NCBI RefSeq assembly: GCF_028473645.1
Contig: NZ_CP097269.1
Coordinates: forward strand, 1,496,001 to 1,560,000
DNA from: Acidovorax sp. GBBC 1281
Lineage (GTDB): Bacteria > Pseudomonadota > Gammaproteobacteria > Burkholderiales > Burkholderiaceae_C
DNA length: 64,000 bases
Direction: 5' to 3'
Position numbers and translations under genes: made by a program. Of this stretch, positions 38,576 to 47,623 are shown piece by piece (the stretch's first letter is position 1; each line of letters starts with the position of its first letter). The notes beneath the pieces are model-generated. The model saw only the letters and a program-made list of their open reading frames with translations, was not told the origin of the DNA and made no database searches.

Positions 38576-39295
38576 TCAGTGCGCGGCCGGGGCAGGCAGC
38601 GGGGGCGATTCCATGCCGGCCGCCTGCACGAAGGTGAGCGTCGTGAGGTAGCTGGCCTCGCCGTACTTCTCGCCTGCGTGTTCGCCGGGTTGCTTGTCGC
38701 TGTGCTTGACCTCGGCCACGTACTGGCCCTTCCAGGGCAGCTCGAAGTGCACCGTGCCTTCGGCATTCGTGGCGGCCTCGCGGGCCCAGCCCGAGGGCGA
38801 TACCAGGGTCACCTGGGCCTTGGGCAGCGGCTTGCCGTTGAACACCACGCGCAGCTCGCCCGCCTTGCCGGTGGGCACCACGTCCAGCGGCGCGGTGGCG
38901 GCCACGGGCTGCGCCAGGCTGGCCACCCAGCGCGCGGCGGGGCGCCACAGCAGCGGTGGCTGGCCGGCCTTGGTGCGGTCGATCAGCGGATACGGCGCCT
39001 CGGCGAACAGCGTGTCGGCCGGCGCCGGCAGGGCGTAGGTGAACGCGGTGGCGGTGCGCTGGCCTTCGATTCGCCGGGCCTCGCCGCCGCGTGGCTGCTG
39101 CTGCTCGAGCACCGGCACGCCCTTGAACTTGTCGAGCGCACCGGGCGACTTTTCCAGCAGGCCGTCGGCGTATTCGCCGAACTGCACGCGGGCCTGGGCG
39201 CCGCTGGCCTCGATCCAGACCTGGTGGGCCTGGACGGCCGTGGCCGCCAGCGCGGACAGCACGGCGGCGGTGATGGGCTTGAGCAAGGTGGACAT
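38576..39295 (-). CDS. DUF4198-like periplasmic protein
   Basis: A 239-aa exported protein. A signal peptide (LKPITAAVLSALAATAVQAHQVW) leads directly into the HQVWIEA start typical of DUF4198 proteins, which have Ig-like folds and are often encoded beside metal or siderophore uptake genes. The second half contains a carboxypeptidase-regulatory-like segment (AQVTLVSPSGWAREAATNAEGTVHF). An AGGAG site precedes the ATG. It lies between two TonB receptors, so a role in metal uptake is inferred. Confidence 0.78.
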   Translation of the reverse strand: MSTLLKPITAAVLSALAATAVQAHQVWIEASGAQARVQFGEYADGLLEKSPGALDKFKGVPVLEQQQPRGGEARRIEGQRTATAFTYALPAPADTLFAEAPYPLIDRTKAGQPPLLWRPAARWVASLAQPVAATAPLDVVPTGKAGELRVVFNGKPLPKAQVTLVSPSGWAREAATNAEGTVHFELPWKGQYVAEVKHSDKQPGEHAGEKYGEASYLTTLTFVQAAGMESPPLPAPAAH

Positions 39296-39330
39296 CGGAA
39301 AGCTCCTGTGAAACAGAGGTTGAAAAAACG

Positions 39331-39394
39331 TTTGCTATCAAATAAATAGCGGAATGCCCTAGAAGAACATGCGCTGGAGGCCGTTTTGATGCAA
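39331..39394. repeat. Dispersed GCTAT repeat, copy 5 (extended form)
   Basis: TTTGCTATCAAATAAATAGC, then ATGCCCTAG, then ATGCGCTGGAGGCC and TTTTGATGCA. This is the clearest full-length copy (~64 bp). It lies between the second receptor and the DUF4198 gene. Confidence 0.7.
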
Positions 39395-39440
39395 AAAGGC
39401 TTGGCGGCCGGCAGCATCGGGGCCCCGCTCGGCCGTGCGC

Positions 39441-41567
39441 CTAGTAGCGCGCCTTGAGCGCCACCGTCACGCGGCGCGGCTCGCCGTAGAAGTTCTGGCG
39501 GCCCAGGCTGGAGACCTTCTCGTAGTAGGTCTTGTCGAACAGGTTGTCCACGTTCAGGCTCACCGAAAGCTTGTCGTTGATCTGGTAGGCCACCTGGGCG
39601 TTGAACAGCGCGTAGTCGCCCGAGGTCAGGCGCACCGTGCCGCTTTGCGCGAAGAACTCGCTGCGGTAGCTCACGCCGCCGCCCACGCTCAGCCCCTGCA
39701 GCACCGGGCCCTTGAAGGCATAGCGGGTGGACAGGTTCACGCTGTGGCGCGGCGTGATGGGGCTGAACACCTGGCCCTGCTGCGACACCGGGGCCTGCAG
39801 GTACTTGGTGGCGGTGAAGGCGTAGCCGGCGAGGACGTCCCAGCCGGGCGCGACCTGGCCGCTCACCTCGGTCTCGAAGCCCTGCGCGCGCACCTTGCCG
39901 CCGGCCAGGGAGGCGGTGGGAACGTCCGGGTCGGCGATGGCGCGGTCCTTGTCCAGGATGCGGAAGAGGGCGAAGTGCGTCTGCAGGCGCTTGTTCAAAA
40001 ACTCGCCCTTGACGCCCGCCTCGATCTGCGAGCCCGAACGCGGCGTGAGCAGGCGGCCCGCGCGGTCCAGGCTGGACTGCACCACGAAGGTCTCGGCATA
40101 GCTCGTGTAGGCCGACAGGTTTTCGTTCAGCTCGTAGATCGCGGCCACCGAGGGGATGAACTGCCGTCCGGGGTCGGCGGTGGCCGTGGTCTGGCCCGTG
40201 CTCAGCGTGCGCGTCTCGGCCTTGGCCCAGGACAGGCGCCCGCCGGCCAGCACCTTCAGGCGCTCGGCCACGCTGACCTGCGCCTGACCGTACAGCGCGT
40301 TCTCGGTGCGCCGGGTGGCGCTCTGAAAGCCGGGCAGCGTGATGCTGGGGTAGGGCAGGTCGTACTGCGGATTGAAGATGTTGGCGGTGCGGGGCGCGCC
40401 GAAGGCGGAGTTGCCGTCCAGGCTTTCACTGGTCGTGTGGCTCACGCCCAGCAGCACGCGGTGCGTGCGGCCGGCCAGCGACAGCGGCGAGGCGATGTAC
40501 AGGTCGTAGTTGCGGTCCTTCAGGTCCTGCTGAAAGTCCACCGACTGCAACTGGTAGTTGCCGTTGGCCGCCACGGCCGAGTTGGCCCGCACCGAGCGGT
40601 ACAGCGATTCGCGGTGCACGTCGCGCGCCACGAACTTGACCTGCCCGCCATTGGACAGGCGGTGCTCCAGTTCGGCGAAGGTGTCGGTGTTGTCCAGGTC
40701 CTGGCGGTTGGCGGCGATGCCCGCGAACGTGGAGCGCGGCACGTCCAGCAGCCGGCCGTCGGCATACGCGGGCAGGCCCTGGTCCACCGTGGCGCGCACC
40801 TTCTGGCGCGTGTGGCCGACCGACAGCGTGGTGGACGGGGTGATGTCCAGCTCCAGCGTGCCGTAGCCCAGGGTCTTGTCGTTCTTCAGCGTGGCGACGT
40901 GGCTGTCGCGGTCGTCCTTCACCGCCACCACGCGGCCGCGCAGCGTGCCCGCGGCGTTGAGCGCGCCGGTCAGGTCCACGTCGGCGCGGCGCATGTTCCA
41001 CGACCCCGCGGAAACGTTGGCGTTCAGCCCCAGCGCGGACTGCGCACGCTTGCGCACCAGGTTGATGGTGCCGCCGGGTTCGCTCGCGCCCTGCAGCAGG
41101 CCGGACGGACCGCGCAGCACCTCGATGCGGTCGTAGATGGCGGTGTCCATCGCGGTGGCGTAGTTGGGGCCCTGCGGGATCGGCACGCCGTCCAGCAGCA
41201 GCGCGCCGATGTCGAAGCCGCGCGACTGGATGGTGTTGTAGTTGCCGGCGCCATCCAGGCGCGTCACGTTCACGCCGGTGGTCTGCTTGACGGCGTCTTC
41301 CAGCTTGTTGAGGTTCATGTCATCGAGCAGCTGGCGCGTGATTACGCTCACCGACTGCGGCGTCTCACGCGGCGACTGCACCAGCTTGCCCACGCTGATC
41401 TCGCGGGCGATGTACTGGCCCGAGCCCTCGGTGGCCTCGCTTTGCGGGGCATCGGTCACCTTGACCTCGGGCAGCGCGGCGGTGGGCGCCGCCGTCTGGG
41501 CAGGGGTATTGGCGGCGGCGAGCGATGCGGCCGCGGTGATGATGGCGTTCAGGGGAGGCAATCGCAT
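39441..41567 (-). CDS. TonB-dependent siderophore receptor (second)
   Basis: A 708-aa outer-membrane receptor. A signal peptide ends near TPAQTA (~25), then a TonB box-like region (LPEVKVTDA), the plug (SPRETPQSVSVITRQLLDDM, IEVLRGPSGLLQGASEPGGTINLV) and a barrel ending in RRVTVALKARY. The pattern fits FpvA/FcuA-type ferric-siderophore receptors. It is 26% or so different in layout from the other receptor in the cluster, so a different ligand is likely. It is co-oriented with DUF3325 and PepSY genes upstream. Confidence 0.92.
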   Translation of the reverse strand: MRLPPLNAIITAAASLAAANTPAQTAAPTAALPEVKVTDAPQSEATEGSGQYIAREISVGKLVQSPRETPQSVSVITRQLLDDMNLNKLEDAVKQTTGVNVTRLDGAGNYNTIQSRGFDIGALLLDGVPIPQGPNYATAMDTAIYDRIEVLRGPSGLLQGASEPGGTINLVRKRAQSALGLNANVSAGSWNMRRADVDLTGALNAAGTLRGRVVAVKDDRDSHVATLKNDKTLGYGTLELDITPSTTLSVGHTRQKVRATVDQGLPAYADGRLLDVPRSTFAGIAANRQDLDNTDTFAELEHRLSNGGQVKFVARDVHRESLYRSVRANSAVAANGNYQLQSVDFQQDLKDRNYDLYIASPLSLAGRTHRVLLGVSHTTSESLDGNSAFGAPRTANIFNPQYDLPYPSITLPGFQSATRRTENALYGQAQVSVAERLKVLAGGRLSWAKAETRTLSTGQTTATADPGRQFIPSVAAIYELNENLSAYTSYAETFVVQSSLDRAGRLLTPRSGSQIEAGVKGEFLNKRLQTHFALFRILDKDRAIADPDVPTASLAGGKVRAQGFETEVSGQVAPGWDVLAGYAFTATKYLQAPVSQQGQVFSPITPRHSVNLSTRYAFKGPVLQGLSVGGGVSYRSEFFAQSGTVRLTSGDYALFNAQVAYQINDKLSVSLNVDNLFDKTYYEKVSSLGRQNFYGEPRRVTVALKARY

Positions 41568-41657
41568 GACAGGCTTTCCGTCGATGAAAGAAACGACACG
41601 GCATGAAGTAAATGGCTCCCCGCGCGCCCCGGGGGCGGCAGGTGGCTGATAACGAAA

Positions 41658-41685
41658 CCGGTGCCCACGCAGTCGCGGGCACCGG
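41658..41685 (-). terminator. Hairpin between DUF3325 and the TonB receptor
   Basis: CCGGTGCCC and GGGCACCGG form a perfect 9-bp stem with a 10-base loop, followed on the minus strand by TTTCGTTATC. The weak U-run suggests partial termination or attenuation within the iron cluster. Confidence 0.5.
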
Positions 41686-41697
41686 GACCCGAAGGCC

Positions 41698-42024
41698 CTA
41701 GAGCGCCAGCGCCAGCAGCGCGGCGGCGGCGGCCACCGTGCCCAGCACGGGCAGGCGGCGCGGCAGCCAGGTGGCCAGCGCCGTGGCGCACACGGCGGAC
41801 AGCGACAGCGCTATGGCCCACCACGTCACGCTGAGCGCGGCGGTGCTGTCGCCCGGCCATGCGGCGGCGTGCACGAGCGACAGCACCAGCAGCGCCCACC
41901 CCACGCGGCGCAGCGTGCGCAGTTGGGGCTCGGCGCCTTCACGGTTCCAGGCGTCCTGGTGATGGCGGTCCATGCCCAGGGCCAAACCCGACCAGCCGGC
42001 AAGGCAGAGAAAGAATTCGAACAT
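41698..42024 (-). CDS. DUF3325 small membrane protein
   Basis: A 108-aa protein with three or four hydrophobic segments and the family start LCLAGWSGLALGMDRHHQDAW. DUF3325 proteins are found with PepSY-type iron-uptake membrane proteins and siderophore receptors. It starts 6 bp after the PepSY gene stop, so it is co-translated. The function is unknown. Confidence 0.85.
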   Translation of the reverse strand: MFEFFLCLAGWSGLALGMDRHHQDAWNREGAEPQLRTLRRVGWALLVLSLVHAAAWPGDSTAALSVTWWAIALSLSAVCATALATWLPRRLPVLGTVAAAAALLALAL

Positions 42025-42030
42025 TGGCGG

Positions 42031-43704
42031 TCAGGCTCCGGCGGCTGGGGTGGACGGTGTGCTGGAGGGCGTGGCGGCGCCGGCATCGGCGGCGGACCGG
42101 CCCCGGGCGGTGGCTGCCTTCACGCCGCGCGCGGGGCGCAGGCGCCAGGCCATCCAGCCCAGCAGGGCGCCGGTGGCGAGGAACGACAGGTCCATGCCCG
42201 CCCACGTCCATTCGCCGGCTGGCAGCGTCACGCCCAAATGGGTGTGCGTGGTGAGGGCGTTCAGCACCGGCAACGCGGCGAACACCATGCCCGCCAAGCC
42301 CAGCAGCCCGCTCCAGCCCCAGCGGTCGGGCCGCACGATGCCGATCACCAGGGCCAAGCCCCAGGCGCCGAAGAAGCAGGCCAGTTCGGCATCGGCGCGG
42401 TCTTGCAGGCCGAGCGGCAGCAGCCGGTTGGAGGCGAGGAACACGCCCGTGGCCAGCGGCATGCCGCCCAGCAGCGCCACGTTGAGGCTGGCCACCAGGC
42501 GCTCGCCGCGCTTGAGCGGCGGCGCGGCGGCGCCCTTGCGCTGCGCCTGCTGGCGGCGCTTGACGCTCCACAGCACCATGCCGGTCGCGATCATCAGGCT
42601 GCCCAGCACGCCGAAGCCGAACAGCCCCCAGCGCATGCCCGGCCCGGCAAAGCGCGCCAGATGCAGGCCGTAGAGCACGCGGTAGGTGCGCAGGGCGGGC
42701 GAGTCGGGATCGATCAGCGCCAGCGTCTCGCCCGTGACGGCGTCAAAGCGCATGCGGGCGGGCCCGTACTGAAGGCGGTCGCCATCGTGGCGCGTGACCT
42801 CGATCACTGCGCGGTCGCCGTCGCGGCGGGCACTGAGACCGCCGATGCGCGCATCGCCCCAGGTGCGGTGCGCACTGGCCAGCAGCGGCGCCAGATCGGT
42901 CAGCGGCAGCGCTTGCGCCACGTCGTCCGGTGCGCGGCGCGTGGTGCGAGCCGATGCCGTGTCGCCCTGCATCTCGGCAAAGTACGCCTGCGAGTCGGTG
43001 CCTTTCGGGCCGGCGTAGGCGGCGGCGATGCCCGATGGCATGTACATCGAGTGGAAGATCATCAGACCGCTGAAGGTGATCATCAGATAGAACGGCAGCA
43101 CCAGCACGCCCGAGACGTTGTGCGCATCCAGCCACGCGCGCTGGCCGCCCTTGGTGGGCCGGAAGGTGAAGAAATCCTTGAAGATCCGCCGGTGCGTGAC
43201 CACGCCGGTCAGCAGCGCGATGAACATCAGCATCGTGGCCACGCCCACCACCCAGCGGCCCTCCAGCGTCCAGCGGCCCTTTTGCGCGGTGCGCAGCTCG
43301 AAGTGGAAGCGGTAGAAGAAATCGCCGCCCATGGTGTCGCGCGTCTCGATGGCCTCGCCGGTCTGCGGGTTCATCAGCAGGGTCTTGAAGCGCCCGCCCT
43401 CCTTGCCGCGCCACAGGATGGTCACGCCGGGCTGGCGCTCGTCGGGCAGGCGCATGAACCACTGCGTCACGTCGGGCGCCTTGCGGTGCAGGGCCTGCTG
43501 TGCGCGCGCGGCCACATCGGCGCTGGCGGGCGGCAGGGCATGCAGTTCGGGCCGCATCCACAGGTTGAATTCGGTCTTGAAGAAACTCAGCGTGCCGGTG
43601 AAGAAGATGGCAAACAGCAGCCAGCCCAGGATCAGGCCGGACCAGGTGTGCAGCCATGCCATGGCCTGGCGAAAGCCTTCGCGGTCGGGTACGGCCCTGG
43701 CCAT
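42031..43704 (-). CDS. PepSY-associated membrane protein (siderophore-iron reductase-like)
   Basis: A 557-aa inner-membrane protein. It starts with WLHTWSGLILGWLLFAIFFTGTLSFF, a PepSY_TM signature with a histidine in helix 1, and has further histidines in helices (HFELRT, VVTHRRIF, LDAHNVSG, YGLHLARFAG). Such proteins (FoxB/PiuB-like) are implicated in reducing or releasing iron from siderophores in the inner membrane. The start overlaps the DUF3649 stop (TGATG). The C-terminus is a Pro/Ala/Ser tail. Confidence 0.9.
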   Translation of the reverse strand: MARAVPDREGFRQAMAWLHTWSGLILGWLLFAIFFTGTLSFFKTEFNLWMRPELHALPPASADVAARAQQALHRKAPDVTQWFMRLPDERQPGVTILWRGKEGGRFKTLLMNPQTGEAIETRDTMGGDFFYRFHFELRTAQKGRWTLEGRWVVGVATMLMFIALLTGVVTHRRIFKDFFTFRPTKGGQRAWLDAHNVSGVLVLPFYLMITFSGLMIFHSMYMPSGIAAAYAGPKGTDSQAYFAEMQGDTASARTTRRAPDDVAQALPLTDLAPLLASAHRTWGDARIGGLSARRDGDRAVIEVTRHDGDRLQYGPARMRFDAVTGETLALIDPDSPALRTYRVLYGLHLARFAGPGMRWGLFGFGVLGSLMIATGMVLWSVKRRQQAQRKGAAAPPLKRGERLVASLNVALLGGMPLATGVFLASNRLLPLGLQDRADAELACFFGAWGLALVIGIVRPDRWGWSGLLGLAGMVFAALPVLNALTTHTHLGVTLPAGEWTWAGMDLSFLATGALLGWMAWRLRPARGVKAATARGRSAADAGAATPSSTPSTPAAGA

Positions 43705-44009
43705 CAGGCACCCCCCAGCCAGCGCGGCGCCATCGCCAGCGCGCCCAGGGCGAGCGCCGGCAGTCCGATGGCGCCCCAGGCACCCCAGACCGTGCGGGCA
43801 TAGAACGCCCAGGCCACGGCGCAGGCATAGACCAGCCACGACAGCAGCGTGGCCGTGAGCACCGCCTCCACGCGGGTCATGAAGGGCAGCAGCGCCAGGG
43901 TGAGGGCGGCGGTCGCGGCCGCTGCCAGCGCGTAGCCCCCGAAAGCGCCGGCCATGGCGCGGGAGGTGACCGCCAGGCGGTAGCGCCAGTCGAGGCGGGC
44001 TGCCTTCAT
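43704..44009 (-). CDS. DUF3649 small membrane protein
   Basis: A 101-aa protein with three hydrophobic segments, starting WRYRLAVTSRAMAGAFGGYALAA, which fits DUF3649. It is the first gene of the iron cluster; its stop overlaps the PepSY start. An upstream ATG at 44129 would add a poorly conserved leader. The function is unknown but the context is iron uptake. Confidence 0.82.
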   Translation of the reverse strand: MKAARLDWRYRLAVTSRAMAGAFGGYALAAAATAALTLALLPFMTRVEAVLTATLLSWLVYACAVAWAFYARTVWGAWGAIGLPALALGALAMAPRWLGGA

Positions 44010-44402
44010 GGGCGCCCCGCGCGCGCCGAAGCGATGGCGGCCGCGCGGGAGAAAGCATCGAAAAAAGAAGGATCGGCCAGTGGGACGAAACAGGTACGCG
44101 CAGGCTGGTGCAGCATCGAAAGGCTCCATGCAGGTTGGGGCGCTGGCTGCAGGCGGGGCGCGAAGGCCCGGGCGAACTGTCTGGCTGGCTAGGCCGACAT
44201 TTTAGATTTCATGAGAATCGTTCGCATTCCGTTGTATGCAATCGCAACAAACAACGTGAACTTGGGTGGTATTTGCGCACGGCCTGATGCGTGTGCGCAA
44301 CACTTTGGGGTGCAAGGGGCCGGACACGACGAACCGGCCCGAAGGCCGGCTGGAATGGTATGTGCCCAGACGCGTTGCGCCGGGCAGGCGGGCAAGGGGG
44401 GG
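44010..44402. other. Intergenic region between the iron cluster and bacterioferritin
   Basis: It holds the Fur box (44211-44229) and a 7-bp hairpin GGGCCGG...CCGGCCC (44317-44340) that may end bfr transcription. No further gene is seen. Confidence 0.5.
44211..44229 (-). promoter_or_regulatory. Fur box at the head of the iron-uptake cluster
   Basis: ATGAGAATCGTTCGCATTC matches the beta-proteobacterial Fur pattern (TGAGAAT-N-NTTCNCA) at most positions. It lies about 200 bp upstream of the DUF3649 gene, the first of the minus-strand iron genes. I infer repression of the cluster when iron is plentiful. Confidence 0.65.
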
Positions 44403-44879
44403 TTATTCGGCTTCGCCCATCTGCGACTGCAGGTAGTTCTGCAGCCCGACCTTGGCCAGCAGGTCGATCTGCGTCTCCAAGAAGTCGATGTGCTCTTCGG
44501 TGTCGTCCAGGATGCCCTGGAGCAGATCGCGCGAGACATAGTCGCGCACCGTTTCGCAGTGGGCGATGCCGTCCTTGATGGTGGCCTGGGCGCCCCGCTC
44601 GGACCGCAGGTCGCATTCGAGGATCTCGGGCACGTCCTCGCCGACCTGCAGCTTGGCCAGGTCCTGCAGGTTGGGCAGGCCGTCCAGCATGAAGATGCGG
44701 TCCATGAGCTTGTCGGCATGCTTCATCTCGCCGATGGATTCTTCGTATTCCTTCTTCGCCAGCTTGTCGAACCCCCAATGCTTGAGCATCCGGTAGTGCA
44801 GGAAATACTGGTTGATGGCCGTCAGCTCGTTCTTGAGCTGGGCCTGCAGATGCGAAATGACCTGTGCGTCGCCTTGCAT
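44403..44879 (-). CDS. bfr: Bacterioferritin
   Basis: A 158-aa heme-binding ferritin that stores iron as a 24-mer. Ferroxidase ligands are present: Glu18 (KNELTAINQYF), Glu51 and His54 (GEMKHADK), and the later EEHIDFLE block. The heme-ligating methionine is Met52. The ending LLAKVGLQNYLQSQMGEAE is typical. AAGGAGA precedes the ATG at 44879. It is divergent from ahpC, linking iron storage and peroxide defence. Confidence 0.96.
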   Translation of the reverse strand: MQGDAQVISHLQAQLKNELTAINQYFLHYRMLKHWGFDKLAKKEYEESIGEMKHADKLMDRIFMLDGLPNLQDLAKLQVGEDVPEILECDLRSERGAQATIKDGIAHCETVRDYVSRDLLQGILDDTEEHIDFLETQIDLLAKVGLQNYLQSQMGEAE

Positions 44880-45054
44880 GGAGATTCTCCTTGTGTGGGG
44901 TTGGGCTGCGATTGTCATGACGCGGGCCATGCGGCGCAAGGCAATCCCCCTGCCGGGACGGTATGGCTGCGTTTGATGCTGAGTTGTGTTCGCGTTGGGC
45001 GTCCTCAGATACAGTCGTTCGCTCCTGCCCACGCCACGAAGCCCTTTGCTTTTT

Positions 45055-45120
45055 ATAGTCTGTGGCAATCGACTTGATGAAGTCAATTAATTGGATTGAT
45101 GGGTTGGTAGCGCCTAAACT
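45055..45120 (+). promoter_or_regulatory. Probable OxyR site and promoter of ahpC
   Basis: Four tetramers at exact 7-bp spacing (ATAG, CAAT, ATGA, TAAT at 45055, 45066, 45077, 45088) fit the OxyR pattern ATAG-N7-CTAT-N7-ATAG-N7-CTAT in 11-12 of 16 positions. The site ends where a -35 box begins (TTGGAT, 45091-45096), 18 bp before a -10 box TAAACT (45115-45120). OxyR sites next to the -35 are usual at activated promoters. Confidence 0.6.
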
Positions 45121-45159
45121 TCAGGTTTTCGTGTTCAGCCATCAACCTAGGAAACAGCA

Positions 45160-45735
45160 ATGTCCCTGATCAATACGCAAGTCCAGCCCTTCAAGACCAC
45201 CGCTTTCGTGAACCGCGACGGCAAGGGCGACTTCATTGAAGTGACCGAAGCCAACCTCAAGGGCAAGTGGTCCGTCCTGATTTTCATGCCGGCGGCCTTC
45301 ACCTTCAACTGCCCCACCGAAATCGAAGACGCGGCCGACAACTATGCCGAGTTCCAGAAGGCCGGCGCCGAGGTCTACATCGTGACGACCGACACGCACT
45401 TCTCGCACAAGGTGTGGCACGAAACCTCCGACGCCGTCGGCAAGGCCAAGTTCCCGCTGGTGGGCGACCCCACGCACCAGCTGACCAACGCGTTCGGCGT
45501 GCACATTCCTGAAGAAGGCCTGGCATTGCGCGGCACGTTCGTGATCAACCCCGATGGCGTGATCAAGACCCAGGAAATCCATTCCAACGAAATCGCCCGC
45601 GACGTGTCGGAAACCCTGCGCAAGCTGAAGGCGGCCCAATTCACCGCCGCCAACCCAGGCCAGGTCTGCCCCGCCAAGTGGAAGGAAGGCGCCAAGACGC
45701 TGACGCCTTCCCTGGATCTGGTCGGCAAGATCTAA
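45160..45735 (+). CDS. ahpC: Alkyl hydroperoxide reductase subunit C (peroxiredoxin)
   Basis: A 191-aa two-Cys peroxiredoxin that reduces organic peroxides and H2O2. The peroxidatic cysteine is Cys51 (FTFNCPTEIED) and the resolving cysteine Cys170 (GQVCPAKW). The usual FVCPTE reads FNCPTE. Length and C-terminus fit AhpC. A strong terminator separates it from ahpF, so ahpC is probably made in excess. Confidence 0.96.
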   Translation: MSLINTQVQPFKTTAFVNRDGKGDFIEVTEANLKGKWSVLIFMPAAFTFNCPTEIEDAADNYAEFQKAGAEVYIVTTDTHFSHKVWHETSDAVGKAKFPLVGDPTHQLTNAFGVHIPEEGLALRGTFVINPDGVIKTQEIHSNEIARDVSETLRKLKAAQFTAANPGQVCPAKWKEGAKTLTPSLDLVGKI

Positions 45736-45779
45736 GCCCCTCGGCCTCCCGCAGGAGCGGGGCGCCTCGGGCGCCCCTG

Positions 45780-45825
45780 GCCGGACAGCAGCATGGCGTG
45801 CGCGCCATGCCGTCCGGCTTTTTTT
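45780..45825 (+). terminator. Strong rho-independent terminator between ahpC and ahpF
   Basis: GCCGGAC and GCATGGCG pair with CGCCATGC and GTCCGGC in an extended, slightly bulged stem, followed by seven T. Some read-through must feed ahpF unless ahpF has its own promoter. Confidence 0.9.
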
Positions 45826-45912
45826 CGCCCGCTCACCCCCGATTTCTCCGCTCCGTGCCCGGCACTGGCCGCGCCGCCCAACGACACAACTCGAATCGCA
45901 AAGGACACCACC

Positions 45913-47481
45913 ATGCTCGACGACCAACTCAAAACCCAACTTTCGGCTTACCTGGAGCGCGTGACGCAACCGTTTGAGATCGTGGCGTCCCTGGACGGCA
46001 GCGAGGTGTCCACCCAGACCCGCGAACTGCTGGAAACCATCCAGGGCCTGCGCAGCGACAAGATCACCCTGCGCACCGACGGCAACGACGCGCGCAAGCC
46101 CTCGTTCACCCTGCAGCGCGCCGGCACGCAGACCCACCTGCGCTTCGCCGGCCTGCCGCTGGGCCATGAATTCACCTCGCTGGTGCTGGCCCTGCTGTGG
46201 ACCGGCGGCCATCCCCCGAAGGTGGAGCAGGACGTGATCGAGCAGATCCAGGCGATCGATGGCGACTTCGAGTTCGACGTCTACATGAGCCTGACCTGCC
46301 ACAACTGCCCGGACGTGGTGCAGGCGCTGTCGCTGATGGCCATCCTCAACCCGCGCATCAAGACCACGGTGATCGAAGGCGGCGCCTTCCAGCAGGAAGT
46401 GACCGACCGCGAAATCATGGCCGTGCCCATGGTGTTCATGAACGGCCAGGTGTTCGGCTCGGGCCGCATGACCGTGGAAGAGATCGTGGGCAAGCTGGAC
46501 ACCGGCGCGGCGGCGCGCGATGCGGCCAAGCTCTCGGCCAAGGAAGCCTTCGACGTGCTGGTGGTCGGCGGTGGCCCGGCCGGCGCCGCGGCCGCCGTGT
46601 ATGCCGCCCGCAAGGGCATCCGCACCGGCGTGGCCGCGGAGCGCTTCGGCGGCCAGGTCAACGACACGCTGGACATCGAGAACTACATCTCGATCAGCAA
46701 GACGGACGGCCCCCAATTCGCCGCAGCGCTGGAGCAGCACGTGCACGACTACGAGGTGGACCTGATGAACCTGCAGCGCGCCAAGGCCTTGAAGCCCGCC
46801 GCAGCGGAAGGCGGCCTGATCGAGGTCGAGCTGGAAAACGGCGGCACCTTGCGCTCGCGCACGGTCATCCTCTCGACCGGCGCGCGGTGGCGCAACATGA
46901 ACGTGCCCGGCGAAGACCAGTACCGCACCAAGGGCGTGACCTACTGCCCGCACTGCGACGGACCGCTGTTCAAGGGCAAGCGCGTGGCGGTGATCGGCGG
47001 CGGCAACTCCGGCGTGGAGGCGGCCATCGACCTGTCCGGCGTGGTGGCGCACGTCATGCTGCTGGAGTTCGCGGCCGAGCTGAAGGCCGATGCCGTGCTG
47101 CAGCGCAAGCTGCGCAGCCTGCCCAACGTGACCGTCATCACCCAGGCGCAGACGACCGAGGTGCTGGGCGACGGCAACCGCGTGACGGGCCTGGCCTACC
47201 AGGACCGCGCGAGCGGCGAAGCGAAGCAACTGGCGCTGGAAGGCATCTTCGTGCAGATCGGCCTGCTGCCCAACACCCAGTGGCTGCAGGGCACGGTGGA
47301 GCTGTCGAAGTTCGGCGAAATCGTGGTGGACTCGCATGGCCGCACCAACGTGCCGGGCGTGTTCGCCGCGGGCGACGTGACCACGGTGCCGTACAAGCAG
47401 ATCATCATCGCGGCGGGCGAGGGCGCGAAGGCGGCCCTGGGCGCATTCGACCACCTGATCCGATCCACCGCACCGGCCTGA
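45913..47481 (+). CDS. ahpF: Alkyl hydroperoxide reductase subunit F
   Basis: A 522-aa flavoprotein that passes electrons from NADH to AhpC. It has an N-terminal double thioredoxin-fold domain with Cys129/Cys132 (TCHNCPDV), an FAD-binding motif ([20 protein letters not shown]), the thioredoxin-reductase pair Cys345/Cys348 (YCPHCDGP), an NADH site ([14 protein letters not shown]) and the second FAD segment [15 protein letters not shown]. It follows ahpC after a terminator. Confidence 0.96.
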   Translation: MLDDQLKTQLSAYLERVTQPFEIVASLDGSEVSTQTRELLETIQGLRSDKITLRTDGNDARKPSFTLQRAGTQTHLRFAGLPLGHEFTSLVLALLWTGGHPPKVEQDVIEQIQAIDGDFEFDVYMSLTCHNCPDVVQALSLMAILNPRIKTTVIEGGAFQQEVTDREIMAVPMVFMNGQVFGSGRMTVEEIVGKLDTGAAARDAAKLSAKEAFDVLVVGGGPAGAAAAVYAARKGIRTGVAAERFGGQVNDTLDIENYISISKTDGPQFAAALEQHVHDYEVDLMNLQRAKALKPAAAEGGLIEVELENGGTLRSRTVILSTGARWRNMNVPGEDQYRTKGVTYCPHCDGPLFKGKRVAVIGGGNSGVEAAIDLSGVVAHVMLLEFAAELKADAVLQRKLRSLPNVTVITQAQTTEVLGDGNRVTGLAYQDRASGEAKQLALEGIFVQIGLLPNTQWLQGTVELSKFGEIVVDSHGRTNVPGVFAAGDVTTVPYKQIIIAAGEGAKAALGAFDHLIRSTAPA

Positions 47482-47623
47482 TGGCTGAAACGCCGGCTGG
47501 CCTGGGCCGGCTGCCCGGTGCTGCTTTCCTTGAGGGGAAAGTCTGGCGCCTGTGTGGCCGGACATGCGTTTTCCTGGCCAACGCTTCGTCTCGTGCGCCA
47601 CGGCGGTGGGCGTGTTCCGGAGA

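Noticed and set aside
39435..41606. A 723-codon plus-strand frame opposite the TonB receptor
   Set aside because: It is an antisense artefact of high GC content; the receptor on the other strand has clear plug and barrel motifs.
47492..47541. Short hairpins after ahpF
   Set aside because: Stems of only six or seven bases without a U-run; too weak to call terminators.
47482..47623. A plant-inducible-promoter (PIP) box before the phospholipase gene
   Set aside because: A TTCGT is present, but the second half-site is about 25 bp away and reads TTCCG; the required 15-bp spacing is not met.
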